DNA of 33,998 bases from an uncultured Clostridia bacterium (GTDB lineage Bacteria; Bacillota; Clostridia; Christensenellales; Borkfalkiaceae): contig CANQSR010000020.1 in NCBI GenBank assembly GCA_947626575.1, forward strand, positions 1 to 33,998, given 5' to 3'. The notes under the pieces were generated by a model. That model was not told the DNA's origin and searched no databases. It worked only from the letters and a program-made list of their open reading frames with translations. Positions 25,539 to 33,975 of the stretch are shown in pieces. The position numbers and the translations under genes were made by a program. Each line of letters opens with the position of its first letter. Position 1 is the first letter of the stretch.

Positions 25539-27308
25539 ATGGAAAGAAAGGACGTAGCGGAAAAATACAAGTGGCGCATCGGGGACGTTTTTCCGGGCGA
25601 CGAAGCGTGGGAAGAGGCGTTCTCCAAGCTCGACGGCATGATCGACTTCGCAAAATACCGCGGCACGCTGAACTGTGCGGAGAACATCCTTGCCTACTTC
25701 AAGGCGGAGGAAAAGTTCAGCATCGCCGCCATGCGGGTATATCTCTATGCCTTCATGAAGCACGATGAGGACGTGCGTGTCACCAAATACGGCTCGTATC
25801 TCGCCAAGATTTTGGCGCTGCTCACCAAGGCGGGTGCCGAGACGGCGTTTGCGACCCCCGAACTTACCGCGCTCTCCGAACAGACGCTGGATGCGCTCAT
25901 CGCCGATCCCCGCCTGAAAGACTATGATTACATGCTCTCGCGCACCAAGGCGAGCAAGAAATATACGCTTTCCGAGCGGGAAGAGGTCATCCTCACGCAG
26001 GCAAGCGAACCGCTGAACGTGGCGGGCGACGTCTTTGAGATGCTCGATAACGCCGAACTCGATCTCCCTGAGATGCAATACGAGGGCAAGAAGATCCGCC
26101 TTTCCCACGGAATGTATTCCGTCATCATGAACGGCCACGACCGCGAAAAGCGCGCCGAGGCCTTCAAACTTTACTATTCCGCTTACGGGAAGATCATCAA
26201 TACGCTTGCGACGACGTATTACGGCAACGTCAAGGCGGATATCTTCTATAAGACGGTGCGCGGCTATGATAGCTGTCTCCAAAAGGCGCTCTTCGAAGAG
26301 GACGTCGACCCCGGCGTCTATGAACGCCTCGTGGAATGCGTCAACGCCGCCACGCCCGCCATGCACCAATACATGGCCCTGCGCAAGAGGGTGATGGGTC
26401 TCGATGAGATGCACATGTACGATATCTATCCCTCGCTCGTGGAGGACGCCGAACTCAAACTCTCCTTCGAGGATGCGTATGAGCTGTGCATCAAGGGGCT
26501 TTCGCCGCTCGGCGAAGAGTACATCGAACTCTTCAAGAAGGGGAGAGACGAGGGCTGGATCGACGTGGAGGAGACGGACGGCAAGCGGAGCGGCGCATAT
26601 TCCATCGGCATCTACGGCAACCATCCCTTCGTGCTGCTCAATTACCGCCCGACCACGCACGATGTATTCACCATCGCCCACGAGATGGGGCATTCCCTGC
26701 ACTCGCACTATTCGAATACGTACGAGCCGTACGCAAAGTCCGATTACCGCATCTTCGTTGCGGAAGTCGCGTCCACGGTCAACGAAGTCCTGCTCCTCAA
26801 ATATCTGCTCAAAACGACGCAGGATAAGAAGCTCGAAAAATATCTGCTCAACTATTTCCTCGATATGATCCGCACGACGCTCTTCCGCCAGACGCAGTTT
26901 GCCGAGTTTGAGGAGAAGGCGCATGCGCTTGCCGAGGGCGGCGAACCGCTCAACAAGGATAACCTCTCCGCGCTCTATCTCGAACTCAACAAGAAGTATT
27001 ACGGCGATGCCGTCGTCCACGATGAGGAGATCGCGCTCGAATGGGCGCGTATCCCGCATTTCTACCGTTCGTTCTATGTCTACAAGTACGCGACGGGCAT
27101 TACGGCGGCCATCTGCATCGCCAACCGCATCCTTGCGGAAGGGGAGAAGGCCGTGGAGGATTACAAGCGTTTCTTAAAGGGCGGCTGCTCGGCCGACCCC
27201 GTCTCGCTGCTGAAACTCGCGGGGGCAGACCTCACCACGGATGCGCCCTTCAAGGCGGCGCTTGCCGAGTTTGAGGATGCGCTCGCCCGCTTCGAAGCGC
27301 TGTCTTGA
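25539..27308 (+). CDS. pepF: Oligoendopeptidase F (M3 metallopeptidase)
   Basis: A cytosolic zinc peptidase that cuts oligopeptides of roughly 7-17 residues. In 589 residues the N-terminal PepF domain (about 110-185) leads into the M3 catalytic domain with HEMGH (first zinc ligands and catalytic Glu) near residue 385, then the third ligand in FVAEVASTVNE. The C-terminal FYVYKYATGITAA motif is typical. The ATG at 25539 is preceded by AAAGGAG at 25520-25526. In-frame sequence upstream overlaps the UPF0210 gene and is not family-like. Confidence 0.94.
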   Translation: MERKDVAEKYKWRIGDVFPGDEAWEEAFSKLDGMIDFAKYRGTLNCAENILAYFKAEEKFSIAAMRVYLYAFMKHDEDVRVTKYGSYLAKILALLTKAGAETAFATPELTALSEQTLDALIADPRLKDYDYMLSRTKASKKYTLSEREEVILTQASEPLNVAGDVFEMLDNAELDLPEMQYEGKKIRLSHGMYSVIMNGHDREKRAEAFKLYYSAYGKIINTLATTYYGNVKADIFYKTVRGYDSCLQKALFEEDVDPGVYERLVECVNAATPAMHQYMALRKRVMGLDEMHMYDIYPSLVEDAELKLSFEDAYELCIKGLSPLGEEYIELFKKGRDEGWIDVEETDGKRSGAYSIGIYGNHPFVLLNYRPTTHDVFTIAHEMGHSLHSHYSNTYEPYAKSDYRIFVAEVASTVNEVLLLKYLLKTTQDKKLEKYLLNYFLDMIRTTLFRQTQFAEFEEKAHALAEGGEPLNKDNLSALYLELNKKYYGDAVVHDEEIALEWARIPHFYRSFYVYKYATGITAAICIANRILAEGEKAVEDYKRFLKGGCSADPVSLLKLAGADLTTDAPFKAALAEFEDALARFEALS

Positions 27309-27335
27309 CCAACATAGCTTTTACGGGAGAAAATC

Positions 27336-28781
27336 ATGCCGAATAATCAAATGCCGCACAATCTCGATGCCGAGGCCGCCCTGCTTGGGTGCCTCATCCT
27401 CGATGAAGAGGTGCAGACGGATATCCTCGAATCGCTCCGCGAAGAGGAATTTTATCAGGAATCGCACAGGCTGATCCTGCGTGCGATGAAGAGCATCAGC
27501 GCCGCCCACAAGACGGTGGATACCGTCACGCTCACCGACCAGCTGACGCGCGACGGCACGCTCGAACGCGCGGGCGGGCTTCAAACGGTCACGGAACTCT
27601 CGGAAAACCTTCCCTCCGTCGCCAACTATAAGCAGTATCTTGCCATTGTGCGGCGGGACGCCGTCAACCGCTCCCTCATCCGCGCCTCCCGCGATATCGC
27701 CGAGAACAGCTTGCGGGCCCCCGAAGAGCGCACCGCCATCGACTTTGCCGAGAAGAAGATCTTCGAGATCTCCCAAAAGGAGGACGGCACGACGCTCGCC
27801 AACCTCTCCGACGGCGCAGTTCTCACGCAGATCCTCGATAAATTCGAGGAGATCGATAAAGACCCCTCCGCCTTCCGCGGGTTGGAGACGGGCTTTACGC
27901 GCCTCGACCAGATCACGCACGGTCTGCAAAAGGGGAGCCTCGTCATCATTGCCGCCCGTCCCGGTATGGGAAAAACGTCGCTTGCGATGAACATCGTCGA
28001 ACATGCCTGCCTCAGAAAGGGCAAAGTGGCGGCGGTTTTCTCGCTCGAAATGCCGCGCACGGAGATCACGCAGAGGCTTCTCTGCGCCTATGCCGAGACG
28101 AGCATGGAGAAGGCGCTCTCCGGCAAGCTCGAACAGCGCGAGTGGAAAAACCTCTACCTCGCGAGCGATAAATTGCGCGAAAGCAAGGTGTATATCGACG
28201 ATTCTTCGAGCATCAAGCCCTCGGAGATCCTCTCGAAATGCAGAAGGTTGAAGGCGGCGGAGGGGAGCCTCGACCTCGTCATGATCGACTATATCCAGCT
28301 CATGCAGAGCAACGAGAAGATGGGCGGCGGCGAATACAACCGCCAGCAGGAGATCGCCTCCATCACGCGCTTTTTGAAGATCATGGCCAAGGAACTCGAT
28401 GTTCCCGTCATCGCGCTTTCCCAGCTCCGCCGTATCCAGACCAAGGAACCCCAGCTCTCCGACCTCCGCGAATCGGGGGCCATCGAGCAGGATGCGGATA
28501 TCGTCATGTTCATCAACCGCCCCGACGTGGGCGCAACGCCCGAAGAATTTGCCAAGGGGAATCTCGTGAAGGGCGCGGCGTATTTGCAGATCGCCAAGCA
28601 CAGAAACGGCAAGTCGGATTGCCGTATCCAGCTCCGCTTCATCGGGGAGACGACCAAGTTCGTCGAAGTCGAAGATCAGGGGCGGCCCATGGAGGAACCC
28701 GTTTACGCACCCAAAAAGAAGCCCGAACTTGCCGATCCCGACGGCGCGTTCCCGGACGGGGAAGATATTCCCTTCGAATGA
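27336..28781 (+). CDS. dnaB: Replicative DNA helicase
   Basis: The hexameric 5'-3' helicase of the replication fork. In 481 residues it has the N-terminal domain (HNLDAEAALLGCLILDEEV) and a RecA-like C-terminal ATPase domain. Walker A is ARPGMGKTS with Lys213, Walker B is LVMIDYIQLM, and SQLRRIQTKEPQLSDLRESGAIEQDADIVMFINR contains the conserved H3/H4 region and arginine finger area. No intein interrupts it. It lies 27 bases after pepF. The DnaD-type protein at 14540 probably acts on this helicase. Confidence 0.97.
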   Translation: MPNNQMPHNLDAEAALLGCLILDEEVQTDILESLREEEFYQESHRLILRAMKSISAAHKTVDTVTLTDQLTRDGTLERAGGLQTVTELSENLPSVANYKQYLAIVRRDAVNRSLIRASRDIAENSLRAPEERTAIDFAEKKIFEISQKEDGTTLANLSDGAVLTQILDKFEEIDKDPSAFRGLETGFTRLDQITHGLQKGSLVIIAARPGMGKTSLAMNIVEHACLRKGKVAAVFSLEMPRTEITQRLLCAYAETSMEKALSGKLEQREWKNLYLASDKLRESKVYIDDSSSIKPSEILSKCRRLKAAEGSLDLVMIDYIQLMQSNEKMGGGEYNRQQEIASITRFLKIMAKELDVPVIALSQLRRIQTKEPQLSDLRESGAIEQDADIVMFINRPDVGATPEEFAKGNLVKGAAYLQIAKHRNGKSDCRIQLRFIGETTKFVEVEDQGRPMEEPVYAPKKKPELADPDGAFPDGEDIPFE

Positions 28782-28782
28782 G

Positions 28783-29775
28783 ATGCAGACGGTGATCGCG
28801 CCCCCGGAGGGGGAATGGCTTGAAAAAGCCGCCGCATACATCCGTGCGGGCGAGGCGGTGGCCTTTCACACCGAGACGGTCTACGGCCTCGGCGCGAACG
28901 CATTCGACGACGCCGCCGTCCGCAAGATCTTTTCGCTCAAAGGGCGGCCCGCCGATAATCCGCTCATCGCGCACGTGCATCCCGGCTATGATATTTCACG
29001 GCTCATCGACGCCGACCCGCCCTATGCGCGGGCATTGCGCGAAGCCTTTCTTCCGGGGCCGCTCACGATGGTCTACCCGTCGTCGGGCAAGGTCTCCGCG
29101 TATGTTTCGGGCGGACTTTTGACGCTCGCCGTCCGCGTGCCGTCGTCGCCCGCGGCGCAGGCCTTCCTGCGGGCGGCAGATCTCCCCGTCGCCGCGCCCA
29201 GCGCCAATCTCTCCAAACACGTCTCGCCCGTCACCGCGCGGCACGTGTATGACGATTTTGCGGGCAAGATCCCGCTCATCCTCGACGGCGGCGCATGCAG
29301 CGGCGGCATCGAGAGTACGGTACTCGACTGCACGGGTCCCGTCCCGCAGATCTTGCGCGCGGGCCTCGTGACGCGGGAGATGATCGCGGAAGTTGCGGGC
29401 GCGTGCGGCGTGTACCGCATGCGGGAGGGGGAGAAGCCCAAGAGTCCGGGAATGGCCTATAAGCACTATTCCCCGCGCTGTGCAACGCAGTTTTTTGCGG
29501 CTTGCGGGGAGGCAAAGCGCGCATACGATGCAGAGAAAGCGCGCGGCGGAAGCCCCTGTATCCTCTGCGAGCATGCGGCCGCGGAGACGCTCGCGGGCTA
29601 TGACCTTCTCGATCTCGGCGGCACGCCCGCCGAAATGGCGCAGAGGCTGTATGTGCTTTTGCGGGAGGGGGAGAAGCGGGCGACGCTGCTCATCGGCATC
29701 GAACCTAAGGAACGCGGCGGCGTGATGGACGGGGTCCTCAACCGCCTTCACCGCGCTTTCGGGGTGGAGACATGA
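28783..29775 (+). CDS. ywlC: L-threonylcarbamoyladenylate synthase (Sua5 type)
   Basis: It makes threonylcarbamoyl-AMP from threonine, bicarbonate and ATP for the t6A37 modification of ANN-decoding tRNAs. The YrdC domain (about 10-195) carries HTETVYGLGANAFDD, KGRPADNPLIAHV and the SANLSKHVSPV block. The C-terminal Sua5 domain (about 235-330) follows the linker SPGMAYKHYSPR. This two-domain form has 330 residues. The start codon is one base beyond the dnaB stop and has only a weak ribosome binding site, so coupling to dnaB is likely. The stop overlaps the phosphatase start (ATGA). Confidence 0.93.
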   Translation: MQTVIAPPEGEWLEKAAAYIRAGEAVAFHTETVYGLGANAFDDAAVRKIFSLKGRPADNPLIAHVHPGYDISRLIDADPPYARALREAFLPGPLTMVYPSSGKVSAYVSGGLLTLAVRVPSSPAAQAFLRAADLPVAAPSANLSKHVSPVTARHVYDDFAGKIPLILDGGACSGGIESTVLDCTGPVPQILRAGLVTREMIAEVAGACGVYRMREGEKPKSPGMAYKHYSPRCATQFFAACGEAKRAYDAEKARGGSPCILCEHAAAETLAGYDLLDLGGTPAEMAQRLYVLLREGEKRATLLIGIEPKERGGVMDGVLNRLHRAFGVET

Positions 29776-30239
29776 AACATAAAAAGATCGTATTCGTCTG
29801 CACGGGCAATACATGCCGTTCTCCCATGGCGGAGGCGGCGCTCAGGCAGGCGCTCAAAAGGAAGAAGATAGGGTGGTACCGTATCTCTTCCGCAGGCCTT
29901 GCGGCGGCGGAGGGACAGCCGATGTCCGCAAACAGCAGGCAGGCGCTCACCGAAGCGGGCATCCCCTTCGATGAAAACTTTGCCGCGCGGCAGCTTTCGC
30001 CGCAGCTTGTGCAAGAGGCGGATACCGTCATCTGCATGACGGAATCCCAACAGCGTGCGCTGGGCGGGCATGTCAACGTGACGAGTTTTCCCGCCCTGTG
30101 CGGCATCGGGATCCCCGATCCTTACGGACAGGGCATCGAGGCCTACCGTGCCACCCTGCGCGCGATCCGCGCCTGTATCCCGAAGATCATGGCGGAGTGT
30201 TGCCCGCCCATCCAAAATAAAAAAGGAGAGAATGTATGA
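29772..30239 (+). CDS. ywlE: Low-molecular-weight phosphatase, probably protein-arginine phosphatase
   Basis: A 155-residue LMW-PTP-fold enzyme. The P-loop is CTGNTCRS with Cys10 as nucleophile and Arg16. The general acid Asp is in IPDPYG. Ordinary tyrosine phosphatases of this fold have Ile, Leu or Val two positions before the Arg-adjacent Cys; here it is Thr14, the residue known in B. subtilis YwlE to select phosphoarginine. The gene order Sua5-phosphatase-RpiB equals ywlC-ywlE-ywlF of Bacillus, which supports the assignment. The arginine kinase McsB is not in the window. Confidence 0.87.
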   Translation: MKHKKIVFVCTGNTCRSPMAEAALRQALKRKKIGWYRISSAGLAAAEGQPMSANSRQALTEAGIPFDENFAARQLSPQLVQEADTVICMTESQQRALGGHVNVTSFPALCGIGIPDPYGQGIEAYRATLRAIRACIPKIMAECCPPIQNKKGENV

Positions 30240-30688
30240 AAATCGCGCTTGCATGCGACCACGGCGGTCTTGCGCTGAAAAACCAAATCATCGCATACCT
30301 TGAAGAGAGGGGAGATGCGTTTTGCGACTTCGGAACGGCAACGTGCGATTCCTGCGATTACCCCGATTTCGGCGTGGCGGCCGCGGAGGCCGTGGCGAAA
30401 GGGGAGTATAGCCGCGGGATCGTCGTCTGCACCACGGGGATCGGGATCTCCATCGCCGCCAACAAAGTTCCGGGGGTGCGCTGTGCGCTGTGCGCGGACC
30501 CGCTTTCGGCGCGTATGACGCGCCTCCACAACGATGCCAACGTTCTCGCGCTCGGCGGGGGGATCACGGGCGTTGCGCTCGCCCTCGAAATCGTGAAAGT
30601 GTTTTTGGAGACGCCCTTTTCCGGCGAAGCCCGCCATCAGCGCCGCATTGATAAAATTACGGCCATTGAACGCAAGTATTCGAAGTAA
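30236..30688 (+). CDS. rpiB: Ribose-5-phosphate isomerase B
   Basis: It interconverts ribulose 5-phosphate and ribose 5-phosphate in the pentose phosphate pathway. The 150-residue protein has the RpiB signature: ACDHGG at about 6-11, VCTTGIGISIAANKVPGVRCAL with the catalytic Cys64, and HNDANVLALGG. The start overlaps the phosphatase stop by four bases and has AAGGAG upstream. The related LacA/LacB subunits are excluded by the single gene and by the Cys-containing active-site motif. The stop codon lies inside a 23-base palindrome. Confidence 0.94.
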   Translation: MKIALACDHGGLALKNQIIAYLEERGDAFCDFGTATCDSCDYPDFGVAAAEAVAKGEYSRGIVVCTTGIGISIAANKVPGVRCALCADPLSARMTRLHNDANVLALGGGITGVALALEIVKVFLETPFSGEARHQRRIDKITAIERKYSK

Positions 30689-30706
30689 TATGCGTGACAT
30701 AGTACT
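30684..30706. repeat. 23-base palindromic element, copy B
   Basis: Arms AGTAATATG and CATAGTACT flank CGTGA; eight of nine arm positions pair. Read on the minus strand it matches copy A (10920-10942) at 20 of 23 positions, including TATGTCAC. It covers the rpiB stop codon and lies 31 bases upstream of the DUF1538 gene. Confidence 0.8.
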
Positions 30707-30736
30707 CCGCTAAACTGCCTTTTTGAGAGGATTTTG

Positions 30737-32275
30737 ATGAAAAATTTGGCCTTGCGCGAGAAAATCGTGGAATCGCTCACCTCGATCTTGCCCATCGCGG
30801 TCATCATTATCGCGCTTGCGCTTACCGTTGCCCCGCTCGATGCGGGGAACTTCGTGTTGTTTTCGGTGGGCGTTGTTCTGCTCATCCTCGGCATGGGACT
30901 CTTCACGCAGGGCGCGGATATGTCGATGCTCGTGATCGGCGAAAAGATCGGCTCCTCGGTGACCAAGACGCGCAAGGTGTGGCTCATCGCGCTCGTCGCG
31001 TTTGTCATCGGCATCGTCGTTACGGTCGCCGAACCCGATCTGCAAATTCTCGCAGAGCAGGTCCCCGCGATCGCGGAAAAGACGCCGCTCGGCAACTATC
31101 TTCTCATTCTCACCGTCGCGGCAGGGGTGGGCATCTTCCTCATGATCGCGATGCTCCGCATCGTGTTGCATATCCGTCTCTCCTATCTGCTCGTCGGCTT
31201 CTATGCGGCCGCTTTTCTTTTGAGCATCTTTGTCTCGCCCTCCTTTTGGGCGGTCTCGTTCGATGCGGGCGGCGTGACGACGGGGCCGATGACGGTGCCG
31301 TTCATCATCTCTCTCGGCGTGGGCGTTGCTTCGCTCCGTGCGGGCGAGGGGCAGGATGATTCCTTCGGCCTCGTCTCGCTCGCAAGCGTGGGACCCATCA
31401 TCGCAGTCCTCATTCTCGGCATTATCTTTCAGGTCAACGGGCTGGATTATCCCTATACGGCGATCGGCGCGCCCGAAACGACCCGCGGCGTCCTCTTCGC
31501 ATACATGGAGGGATTTGTGGACTACGCGAAGGAAGTCGCCATCGCGATCTCGCCCGTTCTTCTCTTCTTTTTGCTCTTCCAGATCGTCACGCGGTCCTTT
31601 CACAAGCGCAGTTTAGTGCGTATCATCATGGGGTTCTTATATACCTTCGCGGGGCTTGTGCTGTTTTTGACGGGGGCAAACGTCGGGTTCATGCCCATCG
31701 GCAGAAGCATCGGGGAGGAACTCGCGGGGCTGTGGGGCGGGTGGCCGCTCATCCCCGTCGGCATGTTGATCGGCTACTTCATCGTCGCCGCCGAACCCGC
31801 CGTCCACGTCCTCAACAAGCAGGTGGAGCGCATGTCCGCAGGCGCAATCAGCGCTTCTGCGATGAAAAAGGCGCTGTGCATCGGCGTCTGCATCTCGCTC
31901 GGCCTCGCCATGACGCGCATCCTGACGGGCATCGATATCATGTGGATCCTCATCCCCGGCTATGCCCTCGCGCTTCTGCTCACCTTCTTTACGCCCCCCG
32001 TATTTACGGGGATCGCGTTCGATTCGGGCGGCGTCGCAAGCGGCGCGATGGTCTCTTCCTTCGTGCTTCCGCTCGCCATCGGCGCATGTTACACTTTGAG
32101 CGGCGGCGATACTTCGCTCATCATGACGCAGGCATTCGGCTGCGTGGCGTTCGTTGCGCTTACGCCGCTCATCTCCATCCAGATCCTTGGCATCGGCTAT
32201 CGCCTCAAAACGCGCAGGATCAAGCACAATTTCCTCACCGCAGAGGAAAAAATCCTTGAATATGAGGTGGATTGA
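30737..32275 (+). CDS. DUF1538 integral membrane protein (internally duplicated)
   Basis: A 512-residue polytopic membrane protein with about twelve hydrophobic segments. The two halves are related. The first has VTVAEPDLQILAEQV and FDAGGVTTGPMTVPFIISLGVG; the second has IVAAEPAVHVLNKQV and FDSGGVASGAMVSSFVLPLAIG. It therefore contains two copies of the DUF1538 unit with the shared motif FDxGGVxxGxM. The function is unproven; the inverted or tandem duplication and polar motif within TM segments suggest a transporter. I start at the ATG at 30737, six bases after GAGAGG, rather than the TTG just before it. The next gene starts on the base after its stop and encodes PII-like domains. Confidence 0.88.
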   Translation: MKNLALREKIVESLTSILPIAVIIIALALTVAPLDAGNFVLFSVGVVLLILGMGLFTQGADMSMLVIGEKIGSSVTKTRKVWLIALVAFVIGIVVTVAEPDLQILAEQVPAIAEKTPLGNYLLILTVAAGVGIFLMIAMLRIVLHIRLSYLLVGFYAAAFLLSIFVSPSFWAVSFDAGGVTTGPMTVPFIISLGVGVASLRAGEGQDDSFGLVSLASVGPIIAVLILGIIFQVNGLDYPYTAIGAPETTRGVLFAYMEGFVDYAKEVAIAISPVLLFFLLFQIVTRSFHKRSLVRIIMGFLYTFAGLVLFLTGANVGFMPIGRSIGEELAGLWGGWPLIPVGMLIGYFIVAAEPAVHVLNKQVERMSAGAISASAMKKALCIGVCISLGLAMTRILTGIDIMWILIPGYALALLLTFFTPPVFTGIAFDSGGVASGAMVSSFVLPLAIGACYTLSGGDTSLIMTQAFGCVAFVALTPLISIQILGIGYRLKTRRIKHNFLTAEEKILEYEVD

Positions 32276-33106
32276 ATGGCATTCGGGAGCAAGCCGACCA
32301 AGATAGATGAAGCGCGGAAGAGGGGAAGCCTTGCGCCGCTTTCGCCCCTGCATGCCGTGGGCGGCAAGGCAGGGGAACTGCTCGCAGGGAAACCAAGCGA
32401 GATCAAACACCGCGCGAAACTGCTCGTGAGCGTGGTCAACAAGGGCGACGAGGCGCATTTGAAGGAGATCCTCGACGATTGTTCGGTCAGTCTTTCCTAT
32501 CTCTTCAACGGCATGGGTACGGCGCATTCCGCCATTCTCGATTATCTCGGCATCGGCGAAGCGACCAAATCCGTGTTACTCTCTATTTTCCCGGAAAGCG
32601 ACGAGGGCCTCTTGATGAAGGAGATCCGCCAAAAGCTGGCGCTCTACCTTTCGGGCAGGGGCATTTCCTTTACGGTCCCCCTCACGGGGATCTCCCAGAC
32701 GGTCGCCGACGGCATTGTCGGGGCCGCGACCAATAAAGCGGACGGAGGCGTAAGCATGAAAGGACAGGAGCGGAAATACGATCTGATCGTCGCGGCGGTC
32801 GCCGCGGACTATGCGGATACGGCGGTGGAAGCGGCAAAAAAAGTGGGGGCGGCAGGCGGCACCATCGTGCGTGCGCGTACGGCGCAAAACGGCAAGGCCG
32901 AGCAATTTATCGGCATTTCGCTCATGCGCGAGCAGGAGATCCTCTTCATCCTCGCCAAAAAGGAGGCCACGATGACCATCATGAACGCGCTTTCCGAAAA
33001 AGTGGGGGCCAAGACGCCCGCGAGCGGCGTCATTTTCTCCGTACCCGTCGACCGTACGGCGGGGATCTCGCCCGCCGAAGAGGAAGCGGCGGAAAGGAAG
33101 GCATGA
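32276..33106 (+). CDS. Tandem PII-like regulatory protein
   Basis: A 276-residue soluble protein with two PII-type (ferredoxin-like) domains in one chain. Domain 1 is about 46-142 (HRAKLLVSVVNKGDEAHLKEILDDC...GISFTVPLTGI). Domain 2 is about 166-263 (YDLIVAAVAADYADTAVEAAKKVGAAGGTIVRAR...GVIFSVPVDRTAGI). The first 45 residues are basic and probably disordered. Each domain keeps the strand-helix-strand pattern and the parallel GISFTVPL / GVIFSVPV strands. The start follows the DUF1538 stop with no gap, with GAGGTGG inside the preceding gene, so the two are translationally coupled. I infer that it gates the membrane protein, as GlnK gates AmtB. Confidence 0.82.
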   Translation: MAFGSKPTKIDEARKRGSLAPLSPLHAVGGKAGELLAGKPSEIKHRAKLLVSVVNKGDEAHLKEILDDCSVSLSYLFNGMGTAHSAILDYLGIGEATKSVLLSIFPESDEGLLMKEIRQKLALYLSGRGISFTVPLTGISQTVADGIVGAATNKADGGVSMKGQERKYDLIVAAVAADYADTAVEAAKKVGAAGGTIVRARTAQNGKAEQFIGISLMREQEILFILAKKEATMTIMNALSEKVGAKTPASGVIFSVPVDRTAGISPAEEEAAERKA

Positions 33107-33109
33107 GCC

Positions 33110-33793
33110 ATGAAGCGCATGATCCTCATCGGCGGCGGTGAACTCAAAAACCGCGAGACGTTGCACATCGACGGCTATATCGCGTCGCTTGCAAAGCGGC
33201 GCGCGGGAGAGCGGCGCGCGTGCGGCCTCTTCATTCCCACGGCCAGCCATGACTGTATGCCGTATTATAATACCTTTCACAAGGTCTATACGGGGCTATT
33301 CGATATCAAGACGGACGTCGTTCTCACGGTGGGGCGGGAGATAGACCCCGCAAAGATAGGGGCAAAATTCGAAAAGGCGGATTTTCTCTATATCGGGGGC
33401 GGCAACACCGTCTTTATGCTCGAACATTGGAAAGAGACGGGGCTGCTCGGTTACATCCGCGAGGCGTATGAGCGTGGCGTGATCGTTGCGGGGCTGTCTG
33501 CGGGTGCCATCTGTTGGTTCGAAGAGATGTATTCAGACTCGGTCATCGAGGGAGAATACGCGATGTATCGCGGTTTGGGGTGGATAAAAGGAAAAATTTC
33601 TCCGCATTACAACGAAAGAATGCTTGACTTTGACAAGATCGTGTTGTATAATCAATATCGCGCATGGGGCATTGAGAACGGCGCCGCGTTGGAGATCGAG
33701 GACGGTGAACCCGCCAAGAGCATCTCGGATGGCGGTAAAGTGTGGAAGCTCGATGGCTCCGACGGCAAGAACGTCGTCAAAGCGGAATTTTGA
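33110..33793 (+). CDS. Peptidase E / cyanophycinase-family (S51) protein
   Basis: A 227-residue protein of the class I glutamine-amidotransferase-like fold. The N-terminal LIGGGEL, the central FLYIGGGNTVFMLEHWKE and the nucleophile elbow GLSAGAICWF (serine near residue 129) fit the S51 serine peptidases, with a candidate histidine in KISPHYNERM. Family members cleave dipeptides after N-terminal Asp or degrade cyanophycin. Its specificity cannot be decided from sequence; no cyanophycin synthetase is nearby. AAGGAAGG precedes the ATG and the gap after the PII-like gene is three bases. Confidence 0.88.
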   Translation: MKRMILIGGGELKNRETLHIDGYIASLAKRRAGERRACGLFIPTASHDCMPYYNTFHKVYTGLFDIKTDVVLTVGREIDPAKIGAKFEKADFLYIGGGNTVFMLEHWKETGLLGYIREAYERGVIVAGLSAGAICWFEEMYSDSVIEGEYAMYRGLGWIKGKISPHYNERMLDFDKIVLYNQYRAWGIENGAALEIEDGEPAKSISDGGKVWKLDGSDGKNVVKAEF

Positions 33794-33841
33794 CCGCGTG
33801 CGTTCACGGCGGCCCGTGCCGTGTAAAATTTACGGGGAAAT

Positions 33842-33924
33842 GCGGATGTGGCGAAATTGGCAGACGCGCAGGTTTCAGGTTCCTGTGGGAGACCATGCAG
33901 GTTCAAGTCCTGTCATCCGCACCA
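33842..33924 (+). tRNA. tRNA-Leu (anticodon CAG)
   Basis: The acceptor arms GCGGATG (33842-33848) and CATCCGC (33914-33920) pair over seven bases, followed by A and an encoded CCA. The anticodon loop TTCAGGT gives CAG, and the D-arm GGCGAAATTGGCAGACGC is typical of tRNA-Leu. The T-arm is GCAGG TTCAAGT CCTGT. The anticodon stem CAGGT/TCCTG has a T-T mismatch at its inner pair. The class II variable arm is short (TGGG AGA CCA). A weak -10 TAAAAT lies at 33824-33829, without a convincing -35. Confidence 0.93.
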
Positions 33925-33975
33925 AAAAAGAAGTATGAAAATGATACAAAAATATCGGCTTCATACTTCTTTTTT
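33924..33975 (+). terminator. Terminator after tRNA-Leu
   Basis: Perfect 16-base arms at 33924-33939 and 33960-33975 enclose a 20-base loop. The right arm itself ends in six T. The A-rich left arm means it can also act for transcription arriving from the right. Confidence 0.85.

Noticed and set aside
25518..28841. Long minus-strand frames opposite pepF and dnaB
   Set aside because: Both lie fully under strongly conserved genes and show no domain of their own.
33805..33829. Small hairpin CACGGC...GCCGTG after the peptidase E gene as a terminator
   Set aside because: The stem has only six pairs and is followed by TAAAATTT rather than a T run; the same bases overlap the likely -10 of the tRNA.
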